Positions 11,073 to 21,904 of a DNA stretch of 64,000 bases are shown piece after piece (position 1 is the first letter of the stretch; each line of letters begins with the position of its first letter). The stretch is from positions 14,794,501 through 14,858,500 of the forward strand of contig JAUMIR010000014.1 of NCBI GenBank assembly GCA_030847615.1, written 5' to 3'. The notes under the pieces are model-generated. The model saw only the letters and a program-made list of their open reading frames with translations, was not told where the DNA came from and made no database searches. The DNA is from Gambelia wislizenii. Its lineage: Eukaryota; Chordata; Lepidosauria; Squamata; Crotaphytidae. The translations under genes were made by a program, and so were the position numbers.

Positions 11073-11409
11073 CAGCTCAACATATTTCAGCAAATATGTT
11101 ATTAAAAACTAACAATATTCATGTGCTAAATGAGATTCCCAGGTCAAGTAAGCCTTGCATAAGTAAGCAAAAACATTTTGTATCTTCTTGAGAGCACTCA
11201 AAAGCTTCTTCCAAAATGAATCCAGGGATGACTTTTTCTTTTAGCAGACTCCACTTTTCTTACATGTTCCATTTTGATGACCAAATGTATAGATCTGTGC
11301 TTTTTAAAATATGCTGAAGGTAGCGGGTGAGGCAAGCTAATCTTCACTCCCCTTTTCTCTCCTTTTTGTTCTTTACACATACTCAGGAAAGTTGCAGTTT
11401 ACCTTACAT

Positions 11410-12226
11410 GTTGTTTGTTCTTGTGTGCCTTCAAGCCACTTCTGGCTTCTGATACTGAAAGGGGGCTCTATCATGGGGTTTTCTTGGCAAGATTTGTTCA
11501 GAGTGGGGGATGCCAATTTTTCAATGGTCTACCAAGGGCTCCACTTTTGAGAACACAATGGATTATCATTTGGAGTTAATATGACCTGGCATAGCCTATG
11601 TTAAACATATAGCTAGAATGTGTATCTCTCAAGATGCTATTTGATGTAATTAAGGCAAGATATGTCAGCTTTGAACATTATCTTTTGTATAATTATAATT
11701 TTCTTATATATGTCTAACAGTATGTTAACTTGTTAGTTATCCAGAATTACTGCTGAAGAAGAAGTATGTTGAAACGGACCTAGAATTTACCGGTCCAATC
11801 TGTATAGTAACTGAATTTAATCTAAAGGATTATTATATTTGGATTATTTTGTATTATTACATTACCTCAGCTGGCACCTTGGATTTTTTATTGAACAGTC
11901 ATACGAATTTGTTATTTCACATCATGATTATGTATTTGTTTGATATATAACAATAAAAAAACTTATTCTCATTGAATATAGCATTTGATTTACAATATAC
12001 ATTTAGTTTTGAGTTTCTCCTTTTTGTGGTGCATTATAATCAGAAACCCTCCTTTTGTTTTGTGTAGCTGTGGGGGTTGCCTTTGCCTTCCTCCGAAGCT
12101 GAGAGAGTGTGACTTGCCCAAGGTCACCCAGTGGGTTTCCATGGCTGAGCAAGGATTCAAGGATTCAAACCCTGGTCTCCAGAACCATATAGTCCAATGC
12201 TCAAACCACTACACCACACTGACTCT
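11410..12226 (-). mobile_element. Sauria-type tRNA-derived SINE, split by a retroelement
   Basis: The 3' tail half (11410-11514; GTGTGCCTTCAAGCCACTTC, then TTTTCTTGGCAAGATTTG) and the 5' tRNA-related half (12070-12226; B-box-like GGATTCAAACC, then CCACTACACCACACTGACTC) belong to one antisense SINE. They are separated by a 555-bp insertion with a 12-bp near-perfect target duplication. On the SINE sense strand, the pol III B box GGTTYAAATCC and A-box region TGGTGTAGTGGTTTGAG are recognisable. Confidence 0.85.
11515..12069 (+). mobile_element. Retroelement insertion with hammerhead-like core, Penelope-like?
   Basis: Bounded by GTGGGGGATGCC (11503-11514) and GTGGGGGTTGCC (12070-12081), a 12-bp target duplication with one change, so this is a discrete insertion. 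It has no coding capacity. It contains CTGAAGA (11753-11759), then GAAACGGACC (11771-11780) and the complementary GGTCC (11792-11796), which resembles the core of a hammerhead ribozyme. An AATAAA-type run sits near 11950. Penelope-like elements are known to carry such motifs. Assignment is tentative. Confidence 0.5.
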
Positions 12227-12235
12227 CTATGGCAG

Positions 12236-12479
12236 GTACAGTAGGATTGGCTAAAGCAGAACCCCATTTTCCCAGCTTAACCTTTCTTGCTTTGTTTGCT
12301 GCAGACACACTGCTGCAATCTGATACTGAAAGTCTGTGTTTCTCCTACTCTGCCATCCTCCCAATGCTGATGCTGCTAAAAAGAAACTTCCAGATAGTCA
12401 GAAAATAAGGAAGATGGGGGGCTGGAGGCATAAAAAGACTTTGTAAAAGGAGCGTCATTGTCAGAGGCTTTGTTACATG
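12236..12479. other. Intergenic stretch, no gene recognised
   Basis: No gene or repeat recognised between the SINE and the L2-like tail. Confidence 0.35.
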
Positions 12480-12527
12480 TGGGATGCCTGTATTATCAAT
12501 AATTTATTTTTATTATTTTTTTTTATT

Positions 12528-12712
12528 TTTTATTTATTTATACCCCGCTCTTCAGCCACAAGGCTATCAAAGCGGCTTACAAATTGTTTTAAGCAATAGC
12601 AAATTTACACATCTACACTGTATTAAGCAGTTTTCAATGTGTGTTAGCTAATTGCCCCCACAAACCGGGTACTCATTTTACCGACCTACGAAAGGCTGGT
12701 GAATTGAGACCA
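12528..12712 (-). mobile_element. L2-like LINE tail (antisense)
   Basis: Reads TATTTATTTATACCCCGCTC, then CAAAGCGGCTTACAAATTG and TAGCTAATTGCCCCCACAAA. It is the reverse of the 50063-50345 copy, whose sense end is GTAAGCCGCTCTGATAG with an ATAAATAAAT tail. Preceded by a T/A-rich run at 12500-12530. Confidence 0.6.
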
Positions 12713-13735
12713 GAGGTGATCTACAGCTGAGGAAAGCATCACAGTCCTTCAGCTGATGGATTCCCTTGGATTCCCTCATAGCAAACATCAGAACTGAACC
12801 CCATAACAATGAATTCTACCTACACAAGGATCAACAATTAGATCCCTATGGCTGGATAATAAACCCCTGAGCTTGGGTGTATCTCCCTCCTCCAGGGTGA
12901 AGAAACTGGAAGATAGATCTCCAGGATTATGTAAAACCAAGCAAAGGAAACTGAACTGTGCAGGCATGCCCTTAATAGATATGAGAACAGTACAAGAAAG
13001 TTGCTAAATTTAATCGCTTGATCCCTTCCCAGATGCCTATATATCCTTGAACTACCTGGCCAAAGTGAATCTACCTATTATGGTCTGCTTTATACAGAAT
13101 AAGCCTTCCTATGCCATAGCCAGCTATTAACATTTGCCATGATGCTGGAAAGGATTCTAAAACCCATCTGTTTGTAAACAGAGGCTACATCTACTACAAA
13201 ACCCCACTTTGATTTCCAAAGAGTTCAGCACACCATTTTGTAGACTGGGGTGGGCTCCTTTGGGCAGGTCTGGGTCTCCCATGATTACATAGACTACCCC
13301 AAAGCTCCTCCCCCAAAATGCAAAGCGACCAGAAATCCATGTCAGTGGGATGGTGAATCCATTCCAGGTTTTCTGCTGGATTTTAAAAGACATATTTAAA
13401 GCTTCAAACTAGAACCTTGAATACCTCCCTAAAACCTGAAGTGAATACACAACTCCACTGAGATGGGAGCCATCAGCCACTACTAGAAATACTTACTTTT
13501 TAAATGATAAACAGTGCAGAGTCCCCCTGCAACTTATTTAAAAGGTGGGTCACCGCTCACAAAGACTGCCAGGAAAAGCAATTCACCTTTGAGGGGTCAA
13601 AAAAAAAAAGAAAAAGAAAAAAGGAAGGCACAAGAAGGAGGCCTAGAGGATGCAAAAACAGCCTGGAGGTGCCTGCAGCCCCACAGCTACACTTTGCCCA
13701 ACTCTGGCTTACAACTTAACAACAACATCCTATTC
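12713..13735. other. Intergenic stretch, no gene recognised
   Basis: No supported gene. An A-rich run (13600-13630) gives lysine-rich fortuitous frames. A fragment at 13762-13835 (ATATTTTCAGGCCATGGATG, then GAATCTGTGAATGC) resembles the TCCACGGATT MITE family seen at 24335 and 48309. Confidence 0.4.
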
Positions 13736-13854
13736 AAGATTTACAAGATGATAAGTCAGATTTTTTAAAAATATTTTCAGGCCATGGATGGTTGAATCTG
13801 TGAATGCAGAATCTGTTGCTACAGAGGTCTGTTTATGTACAGTATGTTTGTGTA

Positions 13855-14231
13855 TGAGTCTGTTTAACCTGAAGAAGAGAAGATTAAGAGGTGACACAAT
13901 GGCCATGTTTAAATATTTGAAAGGATGTCATATTGAAGGGGGAGCAAGCTTGTTTTCTGCTGCTCCAGAGACTAGGACATGGAGCAATGGGTTCAAACTA
14001 CAGGAAAAAAGATTCAACCTAATCATTAGGAGGAACTTCCTGACAGTAAGAGCTGTTGGACAGTGGAATTGGCTGCCTGGGGTGTGGTGGAATCTCCTTC
14101 TTTGGAAGCTTTTAAAGAAAGCCTGGATGGCCATCTGTTAGGAGTGCTTTGATTGTGTCTTCCTGCAAGGCAAGGGGTTAGACTGTATAGTCCTTGTGGT
14201 CTCTTACAACTTTATGATTCCATGATTTCAT
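13855..14231 (+). mobile_element. CR1 LINE 3' end
   Basis: Starts at 'LFNLKKRRLRGDTMAMFKYL' and continues through [20 protein letters not shown] to a decayed 3' UTR ending ATGATTCCATGATTTCATGA. 5'-truncated and non-coding. Its 5' flank may be the MITE fragment at 13762-13835. Confidence 0.9.
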
Positions 14232-14394
14232 GAGAAATGCCTTCTAATCAACACATGAGGGTTATCTCCCCCCCCCCCCAAGCTCTGGACCTTACTTGAA
14301 CCTCAGCCAAAGTCTTCTTGGTTTCTTACATTTCTGTATACCCCGCTGTGGAAGCAGGCAGACTTTTTTGTCCTAGGTGTCACAGCTGTATTCA

Positions 14395-14675
14395 TTTCCA
14401 AGTTGAGAAAGCAGAGTTGTGCATGAGTGCCTTTGGTTGTAAATATGCATTGTTCATAGATTTACATTGTTCATGGAAACCCATGCATACAGATGTGCAC
14501 TGCATAATGTGCATCAATAAAAATGCACATTTGGTTATCTATGTTTGGTGCTTTGGTTCAGTTGTACAGCATTGCCATTCAACACAAGTTTTGCATTGAT
14601 GAATTAATGCCTAACTCTGCAGGCGTAGATTTTACACTATGTAGCCCTGATGTAGAATCCCAGCATCTTGACCAG
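14395..14675. repeat. TGCAT/ACATTGCCATTCA interspersed repeat, copy 2
   Basis: Related in block order to 8820-8990 and rich in ATGTGCA, ATGCATTG and TGCACAT motifs. The left half (14395-14530) contains several direct and inverted ATGCA motifs. Class unknown. Confidence 0.45.
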
Positions 14676-16090
14676 TCTCTTTGTCATCAGTATGACCTCC
14701 ACGGCCAGATACATCCATCTGGTCTGCAGAATCTGTCCAGTGTCCCTTGTCTCCTGCACATGATGCAGGCCAAATCTCTTTATTCAAGCTTCAGCAGAGC
14801 CCAGTGTCCTTTTGTTATCTGTCTAGCCGTTGTTCTCAAGGCAACAGAAGCAAATGGAGGATCAGATTACACACCCTTTAGGCCAAACAACCTCCCATTC
14901 TGAAGAGAGATTGAGCATATAGTAAATTCGGAAGTACAGAGAAACAGGCAGATAACTCAGTCAGTCCCAGAAAAGAATGAGGCAAAGTAAAAAGCAGGGA
15001 GAATGAAGGCAGTCATGGCTGGTAGATCAATAGCAGGGGAGCAGTGGATCCACACCATCATTTTGGATAGTTGTAAAAGAGCTGTCCAAGATACTGAACC
15101 TATTTTGAAGATGGAGTTCAGCACCTTGGATAACCCCTTGAAGGCTTGGGGTACAATCTGAAGCAAATTCACCATCCCAGCGACATGAGAGCCACCATCT
15201 ACCACCGGATGGAGGCACTCAGAAGGAAAAGAGGACGTTGCTTTATTCTCATGTGGAGCTACTCTGTTCCTTGCTTTTCGCTGCTTGTTACTTAACATGC
15301 AGCATGATGGTCGGCAAGTGTGGGGAAGGCACCCACTAGATGCCTTTCCCACTCAGGGTGGGAAAACTCAGTGCCTGGAGCTGAATCCAGCCTTCCTAGT
15401 TGCCTGTCAGGCTCGTCCCTGAATTCTGGGCATTGGAGTAGAATTCATGGAGGACCCTGACATAGGGCTGGATCAGGCCTGGTTCCTGTCTTAGGCCCCT
15501 GAATGTTTTGGAGTGAGGCCAGCCCGCCTGGTCGGCATGGGAACGCTGCTCTCCCCAGCAGCTCAAGGTCAACGATCCCAGGTGCAAGGCTCGATGGGAA
15601 ATACTCCCTAAATGCTTTTCCCACGCTGTGTGCTTTTATCTAGAGGTTTGCTTGTCCATGCTCAGTTTCGGCTTTTCCTATGTTCCTGACACATGAATCC
15701 ATGTCAATAAAGCAATTTATTGAATGCATGTGAGCGTGTGTGCTTGGTACATCACATTGCCTCAACCTGGGGTTCTCCAGATAGTGAAACCCCTTTACCC
15801 ATGATGCCATCCATTGGCAGTTTCCCAACTTTTTTACTTTCCCCATGCCCTGATCTAAAAGGCTGAAATGCTTTCTCTTCAAGCTTAACTACTGACTATG
15901 GAGTTTTAAGCTAAAATAGGCTGGTATTTGAATTCCCACTCCTTTCCCCTTTGGCCCCTGGAGATCTTCTCTATAGTTTAGCATGCATAAATGAACAACT
16001 GCACATGAAACATCCCAGATGTTTCAGACTTGCAGGTCTTTCCAACAATGTTCCATAAAGTTCTATCCAGGGGCCCATTCATGCTACAAA
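14676..16090. other. Intergenic stretch, no gene recognised
   Basis: No exon, RNA gene or named repeat recognised. The open frames (up to 131 codons on the minus strand near 15.0-15.3 kb) lack conserved features and are not supported as genes. Confidence 0.4.
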
Positions 16091-16094
16091 ATTA

Positions 16095-16337
16095 CAGGTT
16101 GACCCCCCCCTCATATTGGCAGGGAATATGTTCTAGGACTTATTGTTTATAAGTGAAACCTTAATAACAAATCCTATTGAAATAAAGACTTCCTGTAAAA
16201 ATATACCAGAGTTGTGTTGGATTCTTCTAAGCCTTTTCTAGCACAACTCTATGGTATGTGCCCTTGTTTTTTCAGCTGAGGATAACTGAAATCAGGGATA
16301 TTGGTTCCATGGATATGTTGGGGGGGGGAACCACCTG
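16095..16337. mobile_element. Pogo/Tigger-like MITE, complete, TA target
   Basis: Termini CAGGTTGACCCCCCC and GGGAACCACCTG are imperfect inverted repeats, flanked by TA on both sides (16093-16094 and 16338-16339). Length 243 bp and non-coding. It is the most complete copy of the family also seen at 9702, 25761 and (half) 2973. Confidence 0.8.
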
Positions 16338-16400
16338 TATAGCACTATTATTCCACTTTAACTGCCATGGTTCCAGCCTATGGAATCCTGAGGTTTACAT
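16338..16400 (+). mobile_element. Half of a foldback MITE ('ATGGAATCCTGGGATTTG' family)
   Basis: Reads TAGCACTATTATTCCACTTT, AACTGCCATGG and CTATGGAATCCTGAGG. Matches the left arms of the copies at 25148 and 43145. The right arm is missing. Confidence 0.55.
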
Positions 16401-16474
16401 CCCTAGTTTTTCATTAATTATTCTGGAGATTTTTATTCTTTGGCTATTATTTTTAGCAGTGGGTCTTATTGGAT

Positions 16475-16629
16475 ACAGCCAGCATGGTGTAATGTTTTTA
16501 ATGTTTTGGGAGACCAGAGTTCAAATTCCTTTTCAGTCATGAAAACCCACTGGGTGACCTTGGGCAAGTCACACTCTCTCAGCCTCAGTTGAAGGCCACA
16601 GCAAACTTCCTCTGAATAAATTCTGAGAA
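16475..16629 (+). mobile_element. Sauria-type SINE, 3'-truncated
   Basis: Begins at AGCCAGCATGGTGTAATG with a B-box-like GAGTTCAAATTCC, then ACCTTGGGCAAGTCACACTC. It lacks the GCCATAAGTCG-type tail and is followed directly by a second SINE. Confidence 0.85.
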
Positions 16630-16631
16630 GC

Positions 16632-16836
16632 AACACAATACAGTGGGCTGAATAGGACTCTGGCAGATCAGGTTCAAATCCCAGCTCAGCCAAGGAAACC
16701 CATTGAGGGACCTTGGGCAAGTCACACACTCTCAGCCTCAGAAGAAGGCAATGGCAAACCTCCACTGAAGAAATCTTACAAAGAAAACCGTATGGTAATG
16801 TTAGTCAAAGTTGACTTGAAGGCACATGATGACAAC
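16632..16836 (+). mobile_element. Sauria-type SINE, nearly complete
   Basis: B-box-like GGTTCAAATCCC, then GACCTTGGGCAAGTCACAC, AAGGCAATGGCAAACCTCC and the tail GTCAAAGTTGACTTGAAGGC. The tail is shared with BovB LINE ends, fitting mobilisation by BovB (established for Sauria SINEs). It sits tandem to the previous copy. Confidence 0.88.
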
Positions 16837-17600
16837 TTATTGTATCTGTTTCTACTGTAAACCATCTGGAGTGTTCTTTTTTTGTTTTTGTTTTAAAGTG
16901 GTATTAAAATATTCTTAAATCAACAGACGTTCGGCTAAGCAAAGTTCTACATGCCAGAATTCAACGAAGTCTTTGGATGGGCTATAACTCCATGACCCTT
17001 CCCTGTGAGGACAGGCCAGTGGCCCTCTTGGTTGGGGGGATTCTGGATATTGCAGTTTTAAAAGTAACTTCTCCAAGCCATTGCATGTGCATGCACATCA
17101 GCCACCCATCTGCTGATGTCGCAGAAGGCAGCGGGGAGGCCAGCAGCCGCATCACGACTGCAGGTGGTGTTGACTTCCAGGTGTGCCTGGCGTGAAAAAT
17201 CCATCAAATTGCTAATGGCAGCCGTGCTTTTGAGATGCAAATTGGAGCAGGCATCGCAGAGGTGGCAGCAAGGGGAGGGAGGGTGGAACAGGGAGAGGTG
17301 CGACGAATCAAACCACCTCTCTTCCGCTGAGATTTCTGTCAAGATATATTTGCATAATTAAGGCTTACATTAGTCCCTCTTCTGTCATAATTATTGGAAG
17401 GCTTGCAAAGCATGAGTGATGGTACAGAATACTAAAATTCTCTGTCCCCAAGGTGGACCCCCGAGAAGAGGAAGAATTCGGAGAACTGTCGACAGCAGGG
17501 AGACCAAGAAAGGGGGAGACTTGGCCTCCAGTGTTTTCAGCCGTTTCACCAAATGATCCAATAAGAGCAAAGCTGAGAAACGCCCCTTTTTGGACCACCA
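16837..17600. other. Intergenic stretch, no gene recognised
   Basis: No gene supported. Overlapping open frames of 70-100 codons on both strands (16977-17760) lack recognisable domains. Confidence 0.4.
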
Positions 17601-17609
17601 CTCCTGGAA

Positions 17610-18090
17610 TCTCATACCCTCCAACTATTCCAGTTTGGCACAGGCATTCACAATTAATCCTCTGTCCTCCCACTTTTCCAGCTGCTTTTCAAATGTCCCA
17701 GTTTCTCTCTCCTCCTCTCACCTTACTCTTTTGTCCTCAGCTTTCTTCAATTGCTGCAAACTGAGTTCTTTTTAAAATACTTTTAATAATACATATCTTA
17801 AAAACACATACATAAACTTAAATCATATAACAAACATAATTCATTCTTTTGTCTATAATAAACTATATGTGATGCAAACTGAGTTCAAAGTGCAAAAATA
17901 ATTTGTATTCCAGTAACTAAGCTGGGGGGGGGGGAGTGGAGAAGAGGGGACAGACTCTTGGTTCTCCCAGTCAGCGCAGGCAAAAGCAAACTGCTGCAAC
18001 TGCTCCTGGCTTGTGTGTTCTTACTCATTAATAACTTTTGCCATCTTGGCCACATGGTTTTCATCTGTGAAATGCTGGAGGGTTTGAAAT
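17610..18090 (+). repeat. Unnamed interspersed repeat X, copy 1 (interrupted)
   Basis: Shares ordered blocks with copies at 18590, 19862 (minus) and 30615: CAATTAATCCTCTGTC, TCCAGCTGCTTTT, TTTCTCTCTCCTCCTCTC, TTGCTGCAAACTGAGTTC, AAAGTGCAAAA, GGCAAAAGCAAACTGCTGCA and TTCATCTGTGAAATGCTGG. Non-coding. Interrupted by a 104-bp insertion (17769-17872). Confidence 0.7.
17769..17872 (-). mobile_element. Short 5'-truncated LINE-like insertion with 14-bp target duplication
   Basis: Flanked by identical TGCAAACTGAGTTC at 17755-17768 and 17873-17886. The insert begins with T-rich sequence, which reads as an A-rich tail on the minus strand, and is AT-rich throughout. A 14-bp duplication and an A-tail suggest L1-type target-primed insertion. 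Source family not identified. Confidence 0.65.
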
Positions 18091-18145
18091 CCCCCAGCCA
18101 GCATAAATCCTTGGCCAAAGTAGGATTTTTTGCTTTGCTGCACAT

Positions 18146-18585
18146 TGATTTTCCTCTTGTTTTGAAAAGAAACTGAAAATCCCTTCAACAAAAGATGGTG
18201 TTCAGAGCAAGGTAAGTGGCAAGAACTTCTGGAAGGCTGTAGCTAAAATCTAGAGAGGAGACTGAAGGCCTTCTGACTGAGGAAGATTCAAACCCTACAA
18301 AATCCAATGACATTGGCACCGTTTATTATGATTACCGGTATCCTTGGCTTAAATCCAGTTGCCAGTTCCAGCTAAAGCAGACAGACAGAAACTTGGTAAG
18401 TCAGCACTCAAGTAAGTTCCATTAATTCATTGGTTCTACTCAAGTTGGGACTAACCATAGGATCTGGGATTTCCTTTCTCCTTTCCTTCTCCTCAAAATG
18501 CCAAAAACAGCCAAAAGAAGCTCTCCTCCTAAAAAAATGAACCGGTGAACTGTCAGATAAGAACCTGTGCTACTTTGCTTTGTCT
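18146..18585. other. Intergenic spacer between repeat X copies
   Basis: No gene or named repeat recognised. Confidence 0.35.
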
Positions 18586-18589
18586 AGGA

Positions 18590-18975
18590 CATATCCTACA
18601 ACTGTCTCAATTTTGTAGGGATAGTCCCAATTAATCCTCTGTCATCCCTCTTTTCCAGCTGCTTTTAAATGTCCTGGCTTCTCTCTCCTCCTCTCCCCCC
18701 CGACTTTGTCCTCAGCTTCAGTTGCTGCAAACTGAGTTCAAAGTGCAAAAGCAGCTTGTACTCAGTTAACCCAGCAGTGGGAGGAGAAAAGAAGGGGTGA
18801 AATCTTGTCCTTCCCAAAAGGCTCAGGCAAGAGCAACCTGCTGCAGCCTTTCCTGACCTGTGCATCCTTCCTCACTAATAACATCTACCACTTGAGGCAC
18901 ACTCTGATGTTGCTTGGTCACAATGTCCCAGTTTTCATCTGTGAAATGTTGGTGGGTGTGCTACAAGAGTTTGCC
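18590..18975 (+). repeat. Unnamed interspersed repeat X, copy 2 (uninterrupted)
   Basis: The most continuous copy. Begins near CTACAACTGTCTCAATTTTG, runs through TTGCTGCAAACTGAGTTCAA and GTACTCAGTTAACCCAGCAG, and ends near TTTTCATCTGTGAAATGTTG. Useful as the reference for the interrupted copies. Class unknown; non-coding. Confidence 0.7.
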
Positions 18976-19429
18976 AGCATGCATTAAAAGACAAGTATGA
19001 GCCACTACTACATATGTATCACCAGCTTTCCCCCTCCTTATCAACACCACACAACACAGGAAGAAAGAACAGTGAAACTCTGCCACCTTCCGAAGACAGA
19101 AAGGCAAAGAGGACATTTCATATCCACTGACAATTGTCTTTCCCTTTCATTATGCCTGCAATCTGTGAGGAAAGAAACTCACAAACCCAGCAAAGTGGAA
19201 ATATATTGAATTCATTATGGATCAGGATGATTCTGCCTTGTGCTGTTGTAGTGGCAGTAGTGATTTTTTTTTTCTATGCAACTTTGTCTGGGATGCATAA
19301 ACACATCCACCAGGCAACACGTTTACTGAGTTTGTTCATTCAGTCAAAAAGCTGCTGGCTGCAGCATATCTGTATAACTACCCCAGGGCCCATTTATATT
19401 AGGCAATCATAGCATTATAAACCCTATGA

Positions 19430-19800
19430 AATTCATAGGGTCACCATCAGGCAACTTAAAGGCACATACGCCCATGCATACACACAGCACTTTATAGCAT
19501 TTTAACTGCCTTGGCACCCTCCTTTGGAATCCTGGGATTTGCAGTTTATGGAGGGGCATTTAAAATTCTTAACTCTAGTACAGTGGTTTCCAAACTTTGT
19601 TCCTCTGGGTGTTTTGGACTTTAATTCCCAGAAGCCTCAGCCAGCTTGGCCAACAGTCAGGAATTCTGGGAGCTGAAGTCCCAAACATCTGGAGGACCAA
19701 AGTTTGGGAACTACAGCTCTAGTGCCTCACCAAACTTCAAACCCTGGGATTTCATATAATGTTGCCAAGGCAGTTCAAGTGGAATACAGTACCATCATTT
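19430..19800. mobile_element. Foldback MITE interrupted by a second foldback MITE
   Basis: Outer element: left arm TAGCATTTTAACTGCC, CTTTGGAATCCTGGGATTTG; right arm AAACCCTGGGATTTCATATA, then GGCAGTTCAAGTGG. Inner element (about 19580-19722): left end CAGTGGTTTCCAAACTTTG, right end CAAAGTTTGGGAACTACAG, with AATTCCCAGAAGCCTC and GAATTCTGGGAGCTG as inverted internal arms. The inner terminal sequence is hAT-like. Confidence 0.7.
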
Positions 19801-19861
19801 TGTAGTGGCACTGGAGAAATCAGCTCCATGGAGTTAGCAGATGTTTGTTAAGTCAGAAGAG

Positions 19862-20120
19862 GCTGCAGCAGTTTATTTTGCTTGAGCCTCCTGGGAAGGG
19901 CAAAATTCTGCCCCTCTTCTCCTCTCCCCCTGTGCCTGAGTTAATGGAGTGCAAACTACTTTTGCAGTTTAACCTCAGTTTACAGCAATAGAAAGAAAAT
20001 GAGGACAAAGAGGGAAGGAGTGAGAAACTGGGACATTTTAAAACAGCTGAAAAAGTGGGATGAGAGAGGATTAATCAGCTCTGTCCCTGGAAAATTGGGA
20101 CAGTCAGAGGGGATGCTGAT
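19862..20120 (-). repeat. Unnamed interspersed repeat X, copy 3
   Basis: Antisense to the other copies: GCTGCAGCAGTTTATTTTG, AACTGGGACATTTTAAAACA, GAGGATTAATCAGC and AAAATTGGGACAGTC match the reverse complement of copy 2 in the expected order. Confidence 0.65.
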
Positions 20121-20354
20121 TGACATTAGAAAAAGTGCTACCACTGGCATAGTGCAACCACAGAATTATGACTTTAAGAAGTTGTGTGTAAAAAGGTTCA
20201 AAAGGTTTTTGTTTGCTTATACAAGGCTTACCTGACCTGGTTGTTTCACTTCACATGGGCATATTGTTAGTTTTGGATAAAAAGTATGCAGAAACATGTG
20301 GCTCTGCTCTTCTTCCTTTGTTTTTATGGTGAAGGAACCTCTCCCTCTTCTTTC

Positions 20355-20912
20355 CAGTGATGTAGACTCGAGTCGGTTAACTCAGACTTAAGTGGGACTT
20401 AAGTCACTTCAATGACTCAACTTGGACGTGACTCAACAATAAATGATGCACTGACTCAACTTGACACATGACTTGTATATTTTTAGCAACTGATTTGTTG
20501 GCCTTCTTTCAATAACATAACACATTCAACCAGAAATGTTACAGAGCACAAAATGATTTTCCCTCCTTGATCTCACTGCTTTTTCCCTACTGGTCATGTG
20601 ATGGAAGCAGTAACCACAAATGCATTAGGCAACGGGCTTGAGGTGGGAAGATATTTGTAAAAGACCCTAACATGTTTGCTGATAATTTAATTTTTTTTAG
20701 CGTAACTTTGTGCATGTCTTCTTGGTTTTCTTTGAAACTTTACCCCCACACACCCCTCCTCTTTTTCTATTCAAGTTGGCTCCTTGACTTGAGACTCCAC
20801 TTTAGACTTGACTTAAAAATATCTTGCAAGAACGTGAAACTCGACTTGAGACTTGAAGGTACTTGACACATGACTTGAGACTTGAAGAAGACTTGAATAC
20901 TGTATATCACTG
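20355..20912. mobile_element. hAT-type non-autonomous element with perfect 8-bp target duplication
   Basis: Left end CAGTGATGTAGACTCGAGTC; right end GACTTGAATACTGTATATCACTG (first and last bases pair as an inverted repeat). Flanked by CTTCTTTC at 20347-20354 and CTTCTTTC at 20913-20920. An 8-bp duplication and CAG..CTG termini define hAT. The interior (558 bp in all) is rich in ACTTGAGACTTGA and TGACTCAACTTG subrepeats and has no transposase. Confidence 0.85.
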
Positions 20913-20920
20913 CTTCTTTC

Positions 20921-21900
20921 AATGTATTTCTTCCTCTGGTACCAAATTGTCTGTTAAAGCAGTAATGCCCAGGAACACATCAACTTTGTTAATGGAGGTA
21001 TACCCGCAGTTAGAGCCTCTCACTGCAAATGAAGTAGAGTCAGTTATTTGTTATGCCAGCAAGTATCAACAATTGAGGTAATTTTGCCCCAGATCAACAA
21101 GGAATGGGTGCATCTTCTCTGTGCCAGGCTGTGACCCCTGTCTTCTGTCCTGTTCTGTCCTGTCTTTGGGGCTGCGATGGTGTGTGTGGAGGTGTTTTTG
21201 TTTTGTTTTTTCCTCTTTGCCAAATGACAACTGCCTTTCTCAGGAACATCCTGCCAGGACATGCTGTGCTGAGAACAGATACTCCAGAAATAGCAAAGGA
21301 GGCAGATTTCTATCACACGAGGCCCACAAAAGCACGGTGCCGGCTGTGAGATGAAAACCTCTCATTTGCTCAGGAACGGAGGAGGTGGGAACAACACGCG
21401 AAATGCTCCGTGAAACTTTTCTACCAGGCACTGCAGACGGCAAAGGAGGGTCAGCTTGGAACATTTTGGATGTGTTACCTCCCTCAGAGCACATGTGAAC
21501 AGAGCCCAATCTTACCCAGACAACATGCACACATTGGGGGAAATCAATATGTGTCATCTTGATGGCATGTTTATCCTGCCCTGACTCTAAGGAGCTCAGA
21601 GTGATGCACAGGAAGAATGCCCTCTCATTTTATCTTCTCTATAACTCTGTGAGTAGGTTAGATTGAGAAAAAGTTGACAAGAGTGTAGCTATGGGGCAGG
21701 GTGGGGATGAAGGCATTGCATTATGCCTCCCCAAATGAAATTTTCCTTGGGTCCCTATATTTCTAGTATTCCAAAAAATGAGACATTGAAAATCTTTCCT
21801 GCCTACAGATCTTCTATTTGCTATGTTCATATTTCCTGGATAACTCTGCCTGCCCCTTTTCTTTGGATGTTTAAACTGTATTTCTAATACAGTACCTGGA
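20921..21900. other. Intergenic stretch; one possible L2-like scrap
   Basis: No gene supported. 21565-21665 (CTCTAAGGAGCTCAGAGTG, then CTGTGAGTAGGTTAG) resembles the common amniote LINE-tail motif 'AGGAGCTCAGGGTGG ... GTGAGGTAGGTTAG'. The rest is unassigned. Confidence 0.4.
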
Positions 21901-21904
21901 ATCC

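Noticed and set aside
15000..15352. 131-codon minus-strand open frame
   Set aside because: No recognisable domain, no splice context, no repeat of known coding type.
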